Shown here: positions 53,010 through 64,000 of the stretch, piece by piece
How the letters are laid out: each line of letters begins with the position of its first letter
How positions within the stretch are numbered: position 1 is the first letter of the stretch
Position numbers and translations under genes: made by a program
The notes under the pieces: model-generated
Database searches by the model: none
The model's input: the letters and a program-made list of their open reading frames with translations, nothing else
What the model was told of the DNA's origin: nothing
DNA from: Nitrobacter sp. Nb-311A
GTDB taxonomy: Bacteria; Pseudomonadota; Alphaproteobacteria; Rhizobiales; Xanthobacteraceae
Length of the DNA stretch: 64,000 bases
Assembly (NCBI RefSeq): GCF_000152905.1
Contig: NZ_CH672418.1
Location: forward strand, 96,776 to 160,775
Direction: 5' to 3'

Positions 53010-54032
53010 ATGAATGGTGGAGGACGCCTCGATCGGTCGTTGAGATTGCCGAGGTACACATCTGTCCAGTTGAAGGCGTCTGACCTGCTGAAGCGGGCCA
53101 ACCTGCTCAGGTGGGCCGCCAGCGGCGCCGCCATCTTGCTGCGCGAACAGATCGACAAGCTGAAGCGCGCACGGGCGGAACGTCTGGATGCGCGCGCCAG
53201 GAATCCCAACCGCGCGATTGCCTTTATCGAACGCCACGCTCCGCGCCGGCTTGGCGCCGCCATGACCATTGTCGTCATCGGCGGCAGCGCCGCGCTGGGG
53301 TTGGTCGCGGGCGGTCACGTTGATGAAGCCATCGCGGCCTTGGACGACACCCGCAATGCGCTTGCCAACGCCGCGGGCTTCCGGATCACGTCCATCACCG
53401 TCAACGGTCGTGCGCAATTGACGCAGGATGAGGTGTTGGCCGCAGGCGGCGTCAACGGCCGTTCATCCCTTCTGTTCCTTGATGCCGCCGGGGTGCGCGA
53501 CAGGCTGAAGGCCAATCCGTGGATCGCGGATGCCACCGTGTTGAAGCTTTATCCTGGCTCGCTCCGGATCGACATCACCGAACGTCTTCCCTTCGCGTTG
53601 TGGCAGGAGAACGGCAGGCTTGCGGTGATCGCCGACGACGGAATGGTGCTCGCGCCATACGTCGCGCAGCGCTTTGCGTCGCTGCCGCTCGTGGTCGGCA
53701 GAGGGGCGGAAACCCGCGCCAAGGATTTCCTCGCGCTGGTCGCGAACTATCCGGTTTTGAATAGTCAGCTCAAGGCCGCGATCTTCGTCGGCGAGCGGCG
53801 CTGGAACCTGCGTTTCAAGGACGGACTCGACATCAGGCTTCCGGAGAACGACGTCGGCCGCGCGCTCACCGCGCTCGTAAAATATGACAAGGAAAACAAG
53901 CTGCTGTCGCGCGACATTACCGCAATCGACATGCGGCTGCCCGGTCGCCTGACCGTGCGGCTTTCGGAAGGGGCCGCGAAGGCGCGCGAAGAGCAGGCCA
54001 AGAAGTCCAGCAAAAAGGCCGGCAGCGCATGA
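53010..54032 (+). CDS. ftsQ: Cell division protein FtsQ
   Basis: 340 residues. A long basic cytoplasmic front (about 1-85) precedes one membrane helix (AMTIVVIGGSAALGLVAGG, about 85-105). The POTRA domain follows (about 125-195, FRITSITVNGRAQLTQDEVLAAGGVNGRSSLLFLDAAGVRDRLKANPWIADATVLKLYPGSL is its full pattern, spread over those positions) and the FtsQ domain (ITERLPFALWQENGRLAVIADDG). The Lys/Ala-rich tail is typical for the group. FtsQ recruits FtsL/FtsB and FtsWI. Its stop overlaps the ftsA start. Confidence 0.92.
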   Translation: MNGGGRLDRSLRLPRYTSVQLKASDLLKRANLLRWAASGAAILLREQIDKLKRARAERLDARARNPNRAIAFIERHAPRRLGAAMTIVVIGGSAALGLVAGGHVDEAIAALDDTRNALANAAGFRITSITVNGRAQLTQDEVLAAGGVNGRSSLLFLDAAGVRDRLKANPWIADATVLKLYPGSLRIDITERLPFALWQENGRLAVIADDGMVLAPYVAQRFASLPLVVGRGAETRAKDFLALVANYPVLNSQLKAAIFVGERRWNLRFKDGLDIRLPENDVGRALTALVKYDKENKLLSRDITAIDMRLPGRLTVRLSEGAAKAREEQAKKSSKKAGSA

Positions 54033-55351
54033 GCAGCCTCGATCGCAACCAGGTCCCGAAAACGCGGCCGATGCAGCGCAATCGCGGCGCTCTGGTGGCG
54101 TCGCTGGACATCGGCACCAGCAAGATCGCCTGCATGATCGCAAGGCTCCGGCCGAGCGCGCCGAACGATGCGCTGCGCGGACGGACTCACGCGGTGGAGC
54201 TGATCGGCTACAGCCAGATTCAGTCGCGCGGTATGAAGGCCGGCGCCGTGACCGATCTCGCTCAATGCGAGCAGGCGGTTCGCCAGGCCGTATCTTTGGC
54301 CGAGCAAATGGCAAAGGTTAGGGTCGAATCCGTGCTGCTGCCGGTGTCGGCCGGACGGCTGCAAGGACAGTTGATTGAAGCGGCGTCCCACATCCAGGGC
54401 GGCGCGGTCACGCCGTCCGACGTCAGCCGCGTCACATCGACCGGAATGCATCACGCTACTGCCCCCGGGCGCACCGTGCTTCATGCGCTGCCGGTCGGCT
54501 ATTCGCTCGACGGCGTTAAGGGCATCCGCGATCCCCGCGGAATGGTGGCGCGCCGGTTTGGCGTCGATATGAACGTCGTGACCTCGGAGGCGACGGTCGC
54601 GAAAAACCTGATGCTGGCGGTGGAGCGCTGCCATCTCACCGTCGAAGCCATGGCTGCCAGCCCCTATGTCGCTGGCTTGTCGGTGCTGACCGACGATGAG
54701 GTCGATCTCGGCGCCGCAGTCGTGGAGATGGGAGCGGGAACCACGACCATCGCGATCTATTCGGCCGGGCGCTTTATCCATGCAAGCGGTTTTGCCATCG
54801 GAGGACATCACGTCACGATGGATCTCGCTCGCGGATTGGGTGTGTGCATTGCGGATGCCGAGCGAATCAAGACTTTATATGGCACGGTGCTCACGGGTGG
54901 CTCGGATGTCCGCGAGCTGATGACTGTTCCGGCAGCCGGAGACAGCGATAGTGACGCGCCTCAGGTCGTGTCGCGTGCAACCATCGCCAACATCGTTCGT
55001 CAGCGTGTCGAGGAGATTTTTGAGATGGTCCGGGACCGGCTTGCGGATTCCCCATTTGCCGCCGAGCCGCGTGCGCGGGTTGTGCTGAGCGGAGGTGCGT
55101 CGCAGCTGACCGGCATTCCCGAACTCGCCGGACGCATCCTCGGCCGCCAGATCCGCATCGGCCGTCCGCTCGGCTTCGGACGCCTGCCCAGTGAGGCCAA
55201 AGGCGCTTCGTTCGCCGTTCCCACCGGGCTGCTGGTGTATCCGCAATACGCACATCTGGAACACGTTGAACCGCGGCGCACGCGGCAGGTCCGGACAGGG
55301 ACCGACGGCTATTTCGGAAAGGTCGGACGATGGCTCCGGGAGGGCTTCTGA
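54029..55351 (+). CDS. ftsA: Cell division protein FtsA
   Basis: 440 residues, actin/Hsp70-fold ATPase. VASLDIGTSKIACMIA (phosphate 1), SHA/1C domain, DLGAAVVEMGAGTTTIAIYSAGRFIHASGFAIGG (phosphate 2; split across positions about 225-260), VVLSGGASQLTGIPELAGRILG (adenosine motif), and the C-terminal amphipathic helix GYFGKVGRWLREGF that binds the membrane. It tethers FtsZ to the inner membrane and recruits later division proteins. It overlaps ftsQ by four bases and ends 90 bases before ftsZ. Confidence 0.95.
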   Translation: MSSLDRNQVPKTRPMQRNRGALVASLDIGTSKIACMIARLRPSAPNDALRGRTHAVELIGYSQIQSRGMKAGAVTDLAQCEQAVRQAVSLAEQMAKVRVESVLLPVSAGRLQGQLIEAASHIQGGAVTPSDVSRVTSTGMHHATAPGRTVLHALPVGYSLDGVKGIRDPRGMVARRFGVDMNVVTSEATVAKNLMLAVERCHLTVEAMAASPYVAGLSVLTDDEVDLGAAVVEMGAGTTTIAIYSAGRFIHASGFAIGGHHVTMDLARGLGVCIADAERIKTLYGTVLTGGSDVRELMTVPAAGDSDSDAPQVVSRATIANIVRQRVEEIFEMVRDRLADSPFAAEPRARVVLSGGASQLTGIPELAGRILGRQIRIGRPLGFGRLPSEAKGASFAVPTGLLVYPQYAHLEHVEPRRTRQVRTGTDGYFGKVGRWLREGF

Positions 55352-55441
55352 TGAATTTTCCGCTGACTGCAGATTTCCATCAACTTCCGGGGGTGACGAC
55401 CGCCGGCATAGCGACACCGCGCGTGTAATCGAGAGGCAACC

Positions 55442-57256
55442 ATGACCATCAATCTCAACGTTCCCGACATTCACGAGCTGAAGCCGCGGATCACTGTATT
55501 CGGCGTCGGCGGCGCTGGCGGCAACGCGGTCAACAATATGATTACGGCCGGACTGGTCGGAGTCGATTTCGTGGTTGCCAACACCGATGCTCAGGCGCTG
55601 ACCATGTCCAAGGCGCAGCGCATCATTCAGATGGGCACGCAGGTCACCCAGGGTCTCGGCGCGGGTTCGCAACCGGATGTCGGCGCCGCCGCGGCACAGG
55701 AGGTCATCGACGAAATTCGCGATCACCTGTCGGGCGCGAACATGGTGTTCGTCACCGCCGGAATGGGCGGCGGCACCGGCACCGGTGCGGCGCCCGTTAT
55801 CGCCAAGGCCGCGCGCGAAATGGGGATCCTGACCGTCGGCGTCGTCACCAAGCCGTTCCACTTCGAGGGCCAGCGCCGCATGCGCACCGCCGATTCAGGG
55901 ATAGGCGAACTGCACAAAGTGGTCGATACGCTGCTGATCATTCCCAATCAAAACCTGTTCCGGGTCGCTAATGAGAAGACCACCTTCGCCGACGCCTTCG
56001 CGATGGCCGATCAGGTGCTTTATTCGGGCGTGGCCTGCATCACAGACCTCATGGTGAAGGAAGGTTTGATCAACCTCGACTTCGCTGACGTCCGCGCCGT
56101 GATGCGTGAGATGGGCAAGGCGATGATGGGCACTGGCGAGGCATCGGGCGAGAAGCGCGCGCTCACCGCCGCCGAAGCCGCGATCGCCAACCCGCTGATC
56201 GACGACAGTTCGATGAAGGGCGCCAAGGGATTGCTGATTTCGATTACCGGCGGCAAGGACCTTACCCTGTTCGAGGTCGACGAAGCCGCCACGCGGATCC
56301 GTGAGGAAGTCGATCAGGACGCGAACATCATCGTCGGTGCAACCTTTGACGAGAGTCTCGATGGTATCATCAGGGTGTCGGTGGTTGCGACCGGCATCGA
56401 CCAGAGCACGATCGCGCGCACTGCGGCCACCCCGCCAGCGAAGACCGTATCGGCCCCGCCGGCTGCTCCCGATCCGCGTGTAGCCGAACTGACCGCGAAG
56501 CTTCGCGAGGACAACAAGCGGGCTTCGGCCAGTCTGGCCCAGAAACCCGCCGAGCCCCGTCCAGCCGCCCAGCCGGCGCAGTCGGCTCCAGCTCCGGTCC
56601 CAGCCCAGCCTGCCCAACCCGCCGCTGCCAGCGTAGAGCGTGCGGCGTTGGAGGCGATTGCCGCGGCGGTCGCCGAGCCGGCGCCGCCGACCGCTCCGGC
56701 TTCCATGCAACCGGCCTCGTACGGCGACGTCACCGTTCGGCCGATTGCGCAGAAGCCGACGCTATTCCCGGATCACGACCCTGCGCCGCGCGAGCAGCAG
56801 GAGTCGCCGCCGCCGGAAAACTTCATCCCGCAGCCGGCCGAACGTGCCCCGGTCCGCGTGCCGCGGATGCCGAGGATGGAGGAACTGCCGATGCCGGCGC
56901 AGAATGAAATCCGCCAGGCCCGGGGCGAGGTCGATGAAGAGCATCCGCAGAAGAGCAGGCTGTCATTGTTGCAGCGCTTGGCCAATGTTGGCCTAGGCCG
57001 GCGCGATCAGGAAGCCGAGCCTCCTATCGCGGGTCGGGACGCCGGGCCGGCCATGGCGCAGATGCCGCCGTTGCCGGAACGCCGGCCGCAGCGCAGCGTT
57101 GCCGAGCAGATGGGCCATGAGCCGGTATCCGAGTATGCGCGTCGTCCGCCGCCGCAAGGGCTGGACTCTCATGGCCGTCCGGCTCCTGTTACCCCCGCTC
57201 CGCAGGGCGATGACCATCTGGATATCCCCGCTTTTCTTCGCCGTCAGGCGAACTGA
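55442..57256 (+). CDS. ftsZ: Cell division GTPase FtsZ
   Basis: 604 residues. The tubulin-like core (about 1-320) has [15 protein letters not shown], the GTP loop [11 protein letters not shown] (GGGTGTG at 109-115), and the T7 loop [11 protein letters not shown] with its catalytic Asp. A long Pro/Ala/Gln-rich linker (about 325-585, far longer than the ~50 residues of E. coli) ends in the conserved peptide [11 protein letters not shown], which binds FtsA. Such linkers are normal for alphaproteobacteria and affect wall shape in Caulobacter (known for the family). Ribosome site GAGAGGCAACC. A terminator-like hairpin follows. Confidence 0.97.
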   Translation: MTINLNVPDIHELKPRITVFGVGGAGGNAVNNMITAGLVGVDFVVANTDAQALTMSKAQRIIQMGTQVTQGLGAGSQPDVGAAAAQEVIDEIRDHLSGANMVFVTAGMGGGTGTGAAPVIAKAAREMGILTVGVVTKPFHFEGQRRMRTADSGIGELHKVVDTLLIIPNQNLFRVANEKTTFADAFAMADQVLYSGVACITDLMVKEGLINLDFADVRAVMREMGKAMMGTGEASGEKRALTAAEAAIANPLIDDSSMKGAKGLLISITGGKDLTLFEVDEAATRIREEVDQDANIIVGATFDESLDGIIRVSVVATGIDQSTIARTAATPPAKTVSAPPAAPDPRVAELTAKLREDNKRASASLAQKPAEPRPAAQPAQSAPAPVPAQPAQPAAASVERAALEAIAAAVAEPAPPTAPASMQPASYGDVTVRPIAQKPTLFPDHDPAPREQQESPPPENFIPQPAERAPVRVPRMPRMEELPMPAQNEIRQARGEVDEEHPQKSRLSLLQRLANVGLGRRDQEAEPPIAGRDAGPAMAQMPPLPERRPQRSVAEQMGHEPVSEYARRPPPQGLDSHGRPAPVTPAPQGDDHLDIPAFLRRQAN

Positions 57257-57280
57257 AGCCCTGTAACAGAACTTGAAGTG

Positions 57281-57321
57281 GAGAAGGGGCTCCGTCCTTA
57301 CAGGCCGGGGCCCTTTTCTCT
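57281..57321 (+). terminator. Terminator-like hairpin after ftsZ
   Basis: GAGAAGGGGCTCCG and CGGGGCCCTTTTCTC form an imperfect stem about 25 bases after the ftsZ stop, with TTTT within the right arm. It likely marks the end of the dcw transcript. Confidence 0.55.
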
Positions 57322-57573
57322 GATGCCGTATATCAATATTTTCACGCATCCTACTGAATTTAATAAAAAATTATCTTCTTTTGGTTTCGATAAAAATCAC
57401 GCTTGGCGGGCCAATTTTGGTTAAGGGGCGGCGTGATTGCGGCGGAGATGGGGTAACAATTGGTAAAGAAGCGTGTGTTGGCGCGCTTTGTAGCAGCCGG
57501 TATATTTTACACGTGACTTTGGGGATCACGAATCGATTCGCAGCCTTCCAGCAGGCGGGAATTCGACGTCGGG
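57322..57573. promoter_or_regulatory. AT-rich lpxC upstream region
   Basis: The stretch after the hairpin is unusually A/T-rich at first (TTTAATAAAAAATTATCTTC) and then holds GGTTAAGG (about 57419) and GGTAACAATTGG. These GGTTAA-type blocks recall alphaproteobacterial cell-cycle promoters, but the match is loose. No gene is supported. It probably carries the lpxC promoter. Confidence 0.35.
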
Positions 57574-58554
57574 ATGAGTCACTTTGGGCCGAGCTTTATG
57601 AGATTCAACCGCCAGACGACGCTTCGTTCGCGCGCCACCGTGACGGGTGTCGGCGTTCATTCCGGATTACCGGCCAATTTGACCCTTGGGCCTGCCTCGA
57701 TTGATGCGGGTTTTATTTTTGTCCGGACCGGTTCTGATGGAACCGAACGGCGGGTGCGAGCCGCGGTAAAATCCGTCACATCGACCGAGCTTGCCACTGT
57801 CCTGGGTGACCAGCAAGGCTCACTTGTATCCACCGCCGAACACGTTCTTGCTGCATTGCGCGGCCTTGGGGTCGACAACGCAATCATTGAACTCGACGGA
57901 CCCGAAGTGCCGATTATGGATGGCAGCTCGGCGGCGTTCGTCGCCGCGATCGATCAGGCTGGCATTGTCGAGCAGTCCGCAGCGCGCCGCTTCATCCAGA
58001 TTCTGAAAACGGTCCGGGTGAAGAAGGGCGAGGCGTTCGGCGAACTACGGCCGCACAAGCGCGGTTTTCGCATCGAGGTCGAGATCGATTTCGCCAATCC
58101 GGTGATCGGCCATCAGGACTATTCCGTCGATCTCAATCCCGAAAGCTTTCGTCGCGAGATCAGCCGGGCCCGAACCTTTGGTTGCATGAACGATGTCGCA
58201 AGACTTCGGAGCGCGGGTTTTGCGCTGGGCGCGTCATTTGAAAACTCCATGGTGTTCGATGACGAGCGCCTGTTGAATGCCGGCGGTCTGCGCTACGCCG
58301 ACGAGTGTGTGCGACACAAGGTTCTCGATGTGATCGGCGATCTGGCGCTCGCGGGGTTGCCATTGATCGGCGGCTATCGTTCGGTGCGCGGCGGGCACAA
58401 GCTCAACCATGCCGTGCTCACGGCTTTGATGGCCGATCGGACTGCGTGGCGGATGGTGGAGGATCAGCCGGCTCCGCGTTCGCGCACTCACGGCGAAGCG
58501 GTCGGCGGAATGGTGGGCGGCATGGTTGCAGCCTATGGTCCCAACGTGTCCTGA
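57574..58554 (+). CDS. lpxC: UDP-3-O-acyl-N-acetylglucosamine deacetylase LpxC
   Basis: 326 residues from ATG 57574, or 318 from ATG 57598 (MRFNRQTTLRS), which matches relatives better; the ribosome sites do not decide. TTLRSRATVTGVGVHSGLPANL, VSTAEHVLAALRGLGVDNAIIELDGPEVPIMDGSS (zinc His and active-site loop; spans about 85-120), TFGCMNDVARLRSAGFALG, and HKVLDVIGDLALAGLPLIGGY then GGHKLNHAVL (zinc His/Asp and catalytic His). It commits UDP-acyl-GlcNAc to lipid A synthesis. LpxC after ftsZ is the usual alphaproteobacterial order. Confidence 0.95.
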   Translation: MSHFGPSFMRFNRQTTLRSRATVTGVGVHSGLPANLTLGPASIDAGFIFVRTGSDGTERRVRAAVKSVTSTELATVLGDQQGSLVSTAEHVLAALRGLGVDNAIIELDGPEVPIMDGSSAAFVAAIDQAGIVEQSAARRFIQILKTVRVKKGEAFGELRPHKRGFRIEVEIDFANPVIGHQDYSVDLNPESFRREISRARTFGCMNDVARLRSAGFALGASFENSMVFDDERLLNAGGLRYADECVRHKVLDVIGDLALAGLPLIGGYRSVRGGHKLNHAVLTALMADRTAWRMVEDQPAPRSRTHGEAVGGMVGGMVAAYGPNVS

Positions 58555-58839
58555 GTTCTGCCCGGAGTCGCACGCTTCAATCCATTTTGCCGTATATGCG
58601 CACCTTGTTGGTTTGCGCGCTTCTCGGTCTCACGGCAAAATGCTCCGGGCGTTGATCCTGTTGAAAGTAACCGCGGCTTGAGATTGTACCCCCGGCGGTT
58701 CCGCCTTAATCCCGGCGAATTGCCTGCTTACCCGTTGGTGGACGGATTCTTTTCGGCTAAATGGGTCGCGGTAAAAGACAGCGCGTTCCTGTTTGCCTGG
58801 TGCTTGGATCGCCGTATCACGGACGTCGGATTTTCATCA

Positions 58840-59751
58840 ATGTGGGCTAAGCGTATGGCGCTCGGACGGAGCGGGTTCATGGATCGCGCCGCTCTTGATC
58901 GGCTTGGCGGAAGACTTAGGCTCGCTGCCTGCCTTGCATTGGCTGCGTTCACCGTGGCCGGCTGCGGGACCGGACCGCTCCTGGACAAGTTCACGGCAAA
59001 GGACGAGCAAACCTTCAGCGACGAACCCGCGGATAAGCTCTACAATGAGGGCTTGTTCCTGATGAACAAGGAGCACGATCTCAAGGCGGCCACGAAGAAA
59101 TTCGACGAGGTCGACCGTGAACATCCGTATTCGGAATGGGCTCGGAAGTCGCTGCTGATGTCGGCCTATGCATCTTATCAGGCCGGCGATTACGATACCT
59201 GCATCGGCTCCGCGTCGCGCTACGTGACGCTTCATCCGGGCACGCCGGACGCCGCCTATGCGCAATATTTGATCGCGGTCTCAAACTACGACCAGATCCC
59301 CGATGTCTCGCGCGACCAGGCTCGCACCGAAAAAGCGATGCACGCCTTGGAAGAGGTGATCCGTAAATATCCGACGTCCGAATATGCCGGCGAAGCCAAG
59401 AAGAAGCTTCAGGGTGCGCGCGATCAGCTCGCCGGCAAGGAAATGGCGATCGGCCGCTACTATATGGAGCGACGTGACTATACGGGCGCTATCAACCGCT
59501 ACAAGACCGTGGTGACGCGTTTCCAGACCACGCGCCATGTCGAGGAGGCGCTGGCGCGGCTGACCGAGGCCTATATGGCGATCGGAATCGTTGCCGAGGC
59601 GCAAACCGCTGCGGCTGTACTCGGCCACAATTTCCCGGACAGCCGCTGGTACAAGGACGCCTACAATCTCGTGACCTCGGGTGGAAGCCAGCCCAGCGAG
59701 AATAAGAGTTCGTGGATCAGCAAGGCGTTCAGGAAAGTGGGGCTCGGCTAG
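58840..59751 (+). CDS. bamD: Outer membrane protein assembly factor BamD
   Basis: 303 residues from ATG 58840 (58855 and 58879 are alternatives; the open frame back to 58678 is not used). Lipoprotein signal with lipobox TVAGCG places the mature protein at the outer membrane. After KFTAKDEQTFSDEPADKLYNEGLFLMNK, five tetratricopeptide-like repeats follow (EHPYSEWARKSLLMSAYASYQAGDYD; LHPGTPDAAYAQYLIAVSNY; KYPTSEYAGEAKKKLQGARDQLAGKEM; RYYMERRDYTGAINRYKTVVTRF). It works with BamA to insert outer membrane barrels. A GGTTCGAG/CTCGAACC hairpin lies just after the stop. Confidence 0.9.
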   Translation: MWAKRMALGRSGFMDRAALDRLGGRLRLAACLALAAFTVAGCGTGPLLDKFTAKDEQTFSDEPADKLYNEGLFLMNKEHDLKAATKKFDEVDREHPYSEWARKSLLMSAYASYQAGDYDTCIGSASRYVTLHPGTPDAAYAQYLIAVSNYDQIPDVSRDQARTEKAMHALEEVIRKYPTSEYAGEAKKKLQGARDQLAGKEMAIGRYYMERRDYTGAINRYKTVVTRFQTTRHVEEALARLTEAYMAIGIVAEAQTAAAVLGHNFPDSRWYKDAYNLVTSGGSQPSENKSSWISKAFRKVGLG

Positions 59752-59755
59752 AGCA

Positions 59756-59782
59756 GGTTCGAGGACACGCTTCGCTCGAACC
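59756..59782 (+). terminator. Hairpin after bamD
   Basis: GGTTCGAG (59756-59763) pairs with CTCGAACC (59775-59782) across an 11-base loop, 5 bases after the bamD stop; no T-run. It may also be a fragment of a family repeat. Confidence 0.4.
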
Positions 59783-59952
59783 CGCTATGGGTATTCGCGC
59801 GGCTTCAGCGAATGTGGGATCAAAAGGTCTTAGCTCAGGCTGCCGATGCTATGGTCAAGTCAGCGCCTCTGGTTTCGTGATCCGAACTTCGCTAGTCTTC
59901 ATGCGACGCTTCTCTGCACCTCTCAACGACTTTCGGCAGGAACCGGCCTCCC

Positions 59953-61623
59953 ATGCTTGCGCGCCTTTCGATCCGCGACATCGTCCTGATCGAGCGGCTC
60001 GATATCGAGTTCGCCGCCGGTCTTGCGGTGCTGACCGGCGAGACCGGCGCGGGAAAATCCATTCTGCTTGATGCCTTTGCGCTGGCGCTCGGCGGTCGCG
60101 GCGACGCCGGGCTGGTCCGCCACGGCGCGGAGCAGGGCCAGGTCACGGCCACCTTCGATGTTCCGAAAAGCCATCCAGCCTGCGCCATCCTTGCCGCCAA
60201 CGGCGTCGATAGCGCCGGCGAGATGATTTTGCGACGGGTTCAACTCGCCGACGGTCGCACCCGAGCTTTCATCAATGATCAGGCGATCAGCGTGCAGACT
60301 TTGAGGGCGGTCGGCGCGACGCTGGTGGAAATTCATGGCCAGCACGACGAGCGGGCGCTGGTCGATGCGTCGACCCATCGTCGGCTGCTCGACGCCTTTG
60401 CCGGGCTGGACACCGACGTCGCCACGCTGGAAGCGCTCTGGGAAGCTCGCCGCTGTGCCTACGCGGCGCTTGACGAGCATCGCGCCGGCATGGAGCGCGC
60501 CGCGCGAGAGGCCGAGTATCTGCGCCATGCCTCCGATGAGTTGACACAACTCGCACCGCAGGACAGCGAGGAAGCCGCGCTTGCCGAACGCCGCGCCACC
60601 ATGATGGCGGGCGAGAAGATCGCCTCCGACTTGCGTGAGGCGCAGGACGTCGTCAGCGGCCATGGTTCGCCGGTGAGCGTGCTGTCGGCGGCTGTGCGGC
60701 GGCTCGAACGGCGTGCCGCGAGTTCGCCGCAACTGGTCGAGCCTGCGGTCAGGGCGATCGATGCCGCCATCAACGCGCTGGAGGAGGCCGACCAGCATCT
60801 CTCCGCAGCGCTGGCCGCCGCTGATTTCGACCCGGCCGAACTGGAGCGTATCGAGGAACGGCTGTTCGCGCTGCGCGCGGCCTCGCGAAAGTATGCGACG
60901 CCGGTCGACGGGCTGGCCGCGCTTGCCAAGGAATACGCCGCGGAGGTCACGCTGATCGACGCCGGCGCGAATCGACTGATCGTTCTGGAGAAAGAGGCGG
61001 CCGACGCCGACAAGCGTTATGCAGCAGCGGCGGCGAAGCTCTCCGCCGCGCGTAAGAAGGCTGCCGACAAGCTCGACAAGACGGTCAATGTCGAGCTTGC
61101 GCCGTTGAAGCTCGATCGCGCCAGATTTTCCACTCAAATTGAGTCGGACGCTTCGACGCCCGGACCGCAAGGCTTCGACCGGGTCGAGTTCTGGGTGCAG
61201 ACCAATCCCGGCACCCGGCCCGGGCCGCTGATGAAGGTCGCATCGGGAGGCGAACTGTCGCGCTTCCTGCTGGCGCTGAAGGTGGTGCTTTCTGATAAAG
61301 GCTCTGCGCCGACGCTGGTGTTCGACGAGATCGACACCGGAGTCGGCGGAGCGGTGGCCGACGCCATCGGCGCGCGGCTGTCGCGCCTGGCCTGCAAGGT
61401 GCAGGTGATGGCGGTGACGCACGCGCCGCAGGTCGCGGTGCGAGCCGATCAACATCTGCTCATCTCGAAAGATGCGCTGGATCGCGGCAAGCGCGTCGCC
61501 ACGCGGGTTGCGACGCTGGCGGAGGATCACCGCCGCGAGGAGATCGCGCGGATGCTCGCCGGAGCGGAGATCACCGCGGAGGCCCGCGCCGCCGCGGACC
61601 GGCTGTTGAAAGCGGCGGGGTAA
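59953..61623 (+). CDS. recN: DNA repair protein RecN
   Basis: 556 residues, SMC-like ATPase. MLARLSIRDIVLIERLDIEF, Walker A TGETGAGKSILLDAFALALGGR (29-36), HGQHDERALVDASTHRRLLDAFAG (Q-loop region), a shortened coiled coil with many Ala/Glu (about 150-360), signature SGGELSRFLLALKVVLS, Walker B LVFDEIDTGVGG and VTHAPQVAV at the end. It organises broken DNA ends during recombination repair. ligA begins 6 bases later. LexA boxes were not seen near its start. Confidence 0.95.
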   Translation: MLARLSIRDIVLIERLDIEFAAGLAVLTGETGAGKSILLDAFALALGGRGDAGLVRHGAEQGQVTATFDVPKSHPACAILAANGVDSAGEMILRRVQLADGRTRAFINDQAISVQTLRAVGATLVEIHGQHDERALVDASTHRRLLDAFAGLDTDVATLEALWEARRCAYAALDEHRAGMERAAREAEYLRHASDELTQLAPQDSEEAALAERRATMMAGEKIASDLREAQDVVSGHGSPVSVLSAAVRRLERRAASSPQLVEPAVRAIDAAINALEEADQHLSAALAAADFDPAELERIEERLFALRAASRKYATPVDGLAALAKEYAAEVTLIDAGANRLIVLEKEAADADKRYAAAAAKLSAARKKAADKLDKTVNVELAPLKLDRARFSTQIESDASTPGPQGFDRVEFWVQTNPGTRPGPLMKVASGGELSRFLLALKVVLSDKGSAPTLVFDEIDTGVGGAVADAIGARLSRLACKVQVMAVTHAPQVAVRADQHLLISKDALDRGKRVATRVATLAEDHRREEIARMLAGAEITAEARAAADRLLKAAG

Positions 61624-63747
<2,124 letters not shown>

Positions 63748-63777
63748 CCGATCTTTCGAGTGGTGCGTCGAGCACGC

Positions 63778-64000
63778 TCAGACCGCCGCCCGGCCGATCG
63801 TCACCGTCAGCGTGTCGACGCCGTCACAGCCGCATTCGATCCTGTCGCCAGGCACGAGGGCTGAGACGCCGGCGGGCGTGCCGGTCATGATGATGTCGCC
63901 GGCGTCGAGCGCAACCTGTTGCGAGAGTCGCGATATGATCTCCGGCACGTTCCAGATCATCTGCGCGAGATCGCCGGACTGGGCTTCCCTGCCGTTGACC
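63778..64000 (-). CDS. Fumarylacetoacetate hydrolase family protein, C-terminal part
   Basis: The frame runs to the window edge, so the N-terminal two thirds lie beyond 64000. Visible end: VNGREAQSGDLAQMIWNVPEIISRLSQQVAL followed by GDIIMTGTPAGVSALVPGDRIECGCDGVDTLTVTIGRA. The IIMTGTPAGV motif and the preceding pattern define the FAH superfamily (fumarylpyruvate, acylpyruvate or isomerase-decarboxylase activities). Which reaction it carries out cannot be told from this end. Convergent with ligA, 30 bases away. Confidence 0.85.
   Translation of the reverse strand, partial: VNGREAQSGDLAQMIWNVPEIISRLSQQVALDAGDIIMTGTPAGVSALVPGDRIECGCDGVDTLTVTIGRAAV

Overview
The window looks like chromosomal DNA of an alphaproteobacterium close to the Bradyrhizobium / Nitrobacter / Rhodopseudomonas / Afipia group. 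Four observations point that way: the protein sequences and gene order of the division and cell-wall (dcw) cluster; an MlaD-PqiC fusion; an aa3-type cytochrome oxidase subunit IV of about 50 residues; and many copies of intergenic palindromic repeats of a kind I recall from that family. I cannot fix the genus by eye. No rRNA, tRNA, CRISPR array, transposase or phage gene was seen.

Region 1, about 1-17.1 kb, is an accessory redox and stress island. It holds two c-type cytochromes, a frameshifted zinc alcohol dehydrogenase, a fused isoaspartate methyltransferase / erythromycin-esterase-like protein, a host-attachment-family protein, two tandem universal stress proteins, a remnant of an M50 membrane protease, a FixK-type regulator, a periplasmic adaptor with an FtsX-type ABC exporter, and a tight operon of a P2-type cation ATPase, two DUF1538 membrane proteins and a PII-like protein. 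Five 14-bp FNR/FixK-like palindromes lie upstream of genes here, so low-oxygen control by the FixK-type protein encoded inside the island (or another FixK) is a reasonable inference.

Region 2, about 17.1-33.2 kb, holds envelope and small stress genes: a double beta-barrel outer membrane protein, an OmpA-family protein, a caspase-like protein with a long charged helix and a peptidoglycan-binding end, a WbuC-type cupin, a PilZ protein, two CsbD proteins, two paralogous proteins of about 60 residues, a PRC-barrel protein, a Cys/Trp-rich unknown and a peptidoglycan amidase. Gene density is low. The spacers carry family-type palindromic repeats and an unusual number of 12-16 bp tandem duplications.

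Region 3, about 33.2-63.7 kb, is the dcw cluster and its usual followers on one strand: rsmH-ftsL-ftsI-murE-murF-mraY-murD, then ftsW-murG-murC-murB-ddl-ftsQ-ftsA-ftsZ-lpxC-bamD-recN-ligA. These make the lipid-II precursor, the septal synthase and the FtsZ ring, then turn to lipid A, outer membrane assembly and DNA repair. Between murD and ftsW sits a 4.7-kb insertion on the opposite strand: a complete fecI-fecR-TonB-receptor iron signalling module. No mraZ is seen upstream of rsmH within the window. The last 220 bases hold the end of a fumarylacetoacetate-hydrolase-family gene on the minus strand.
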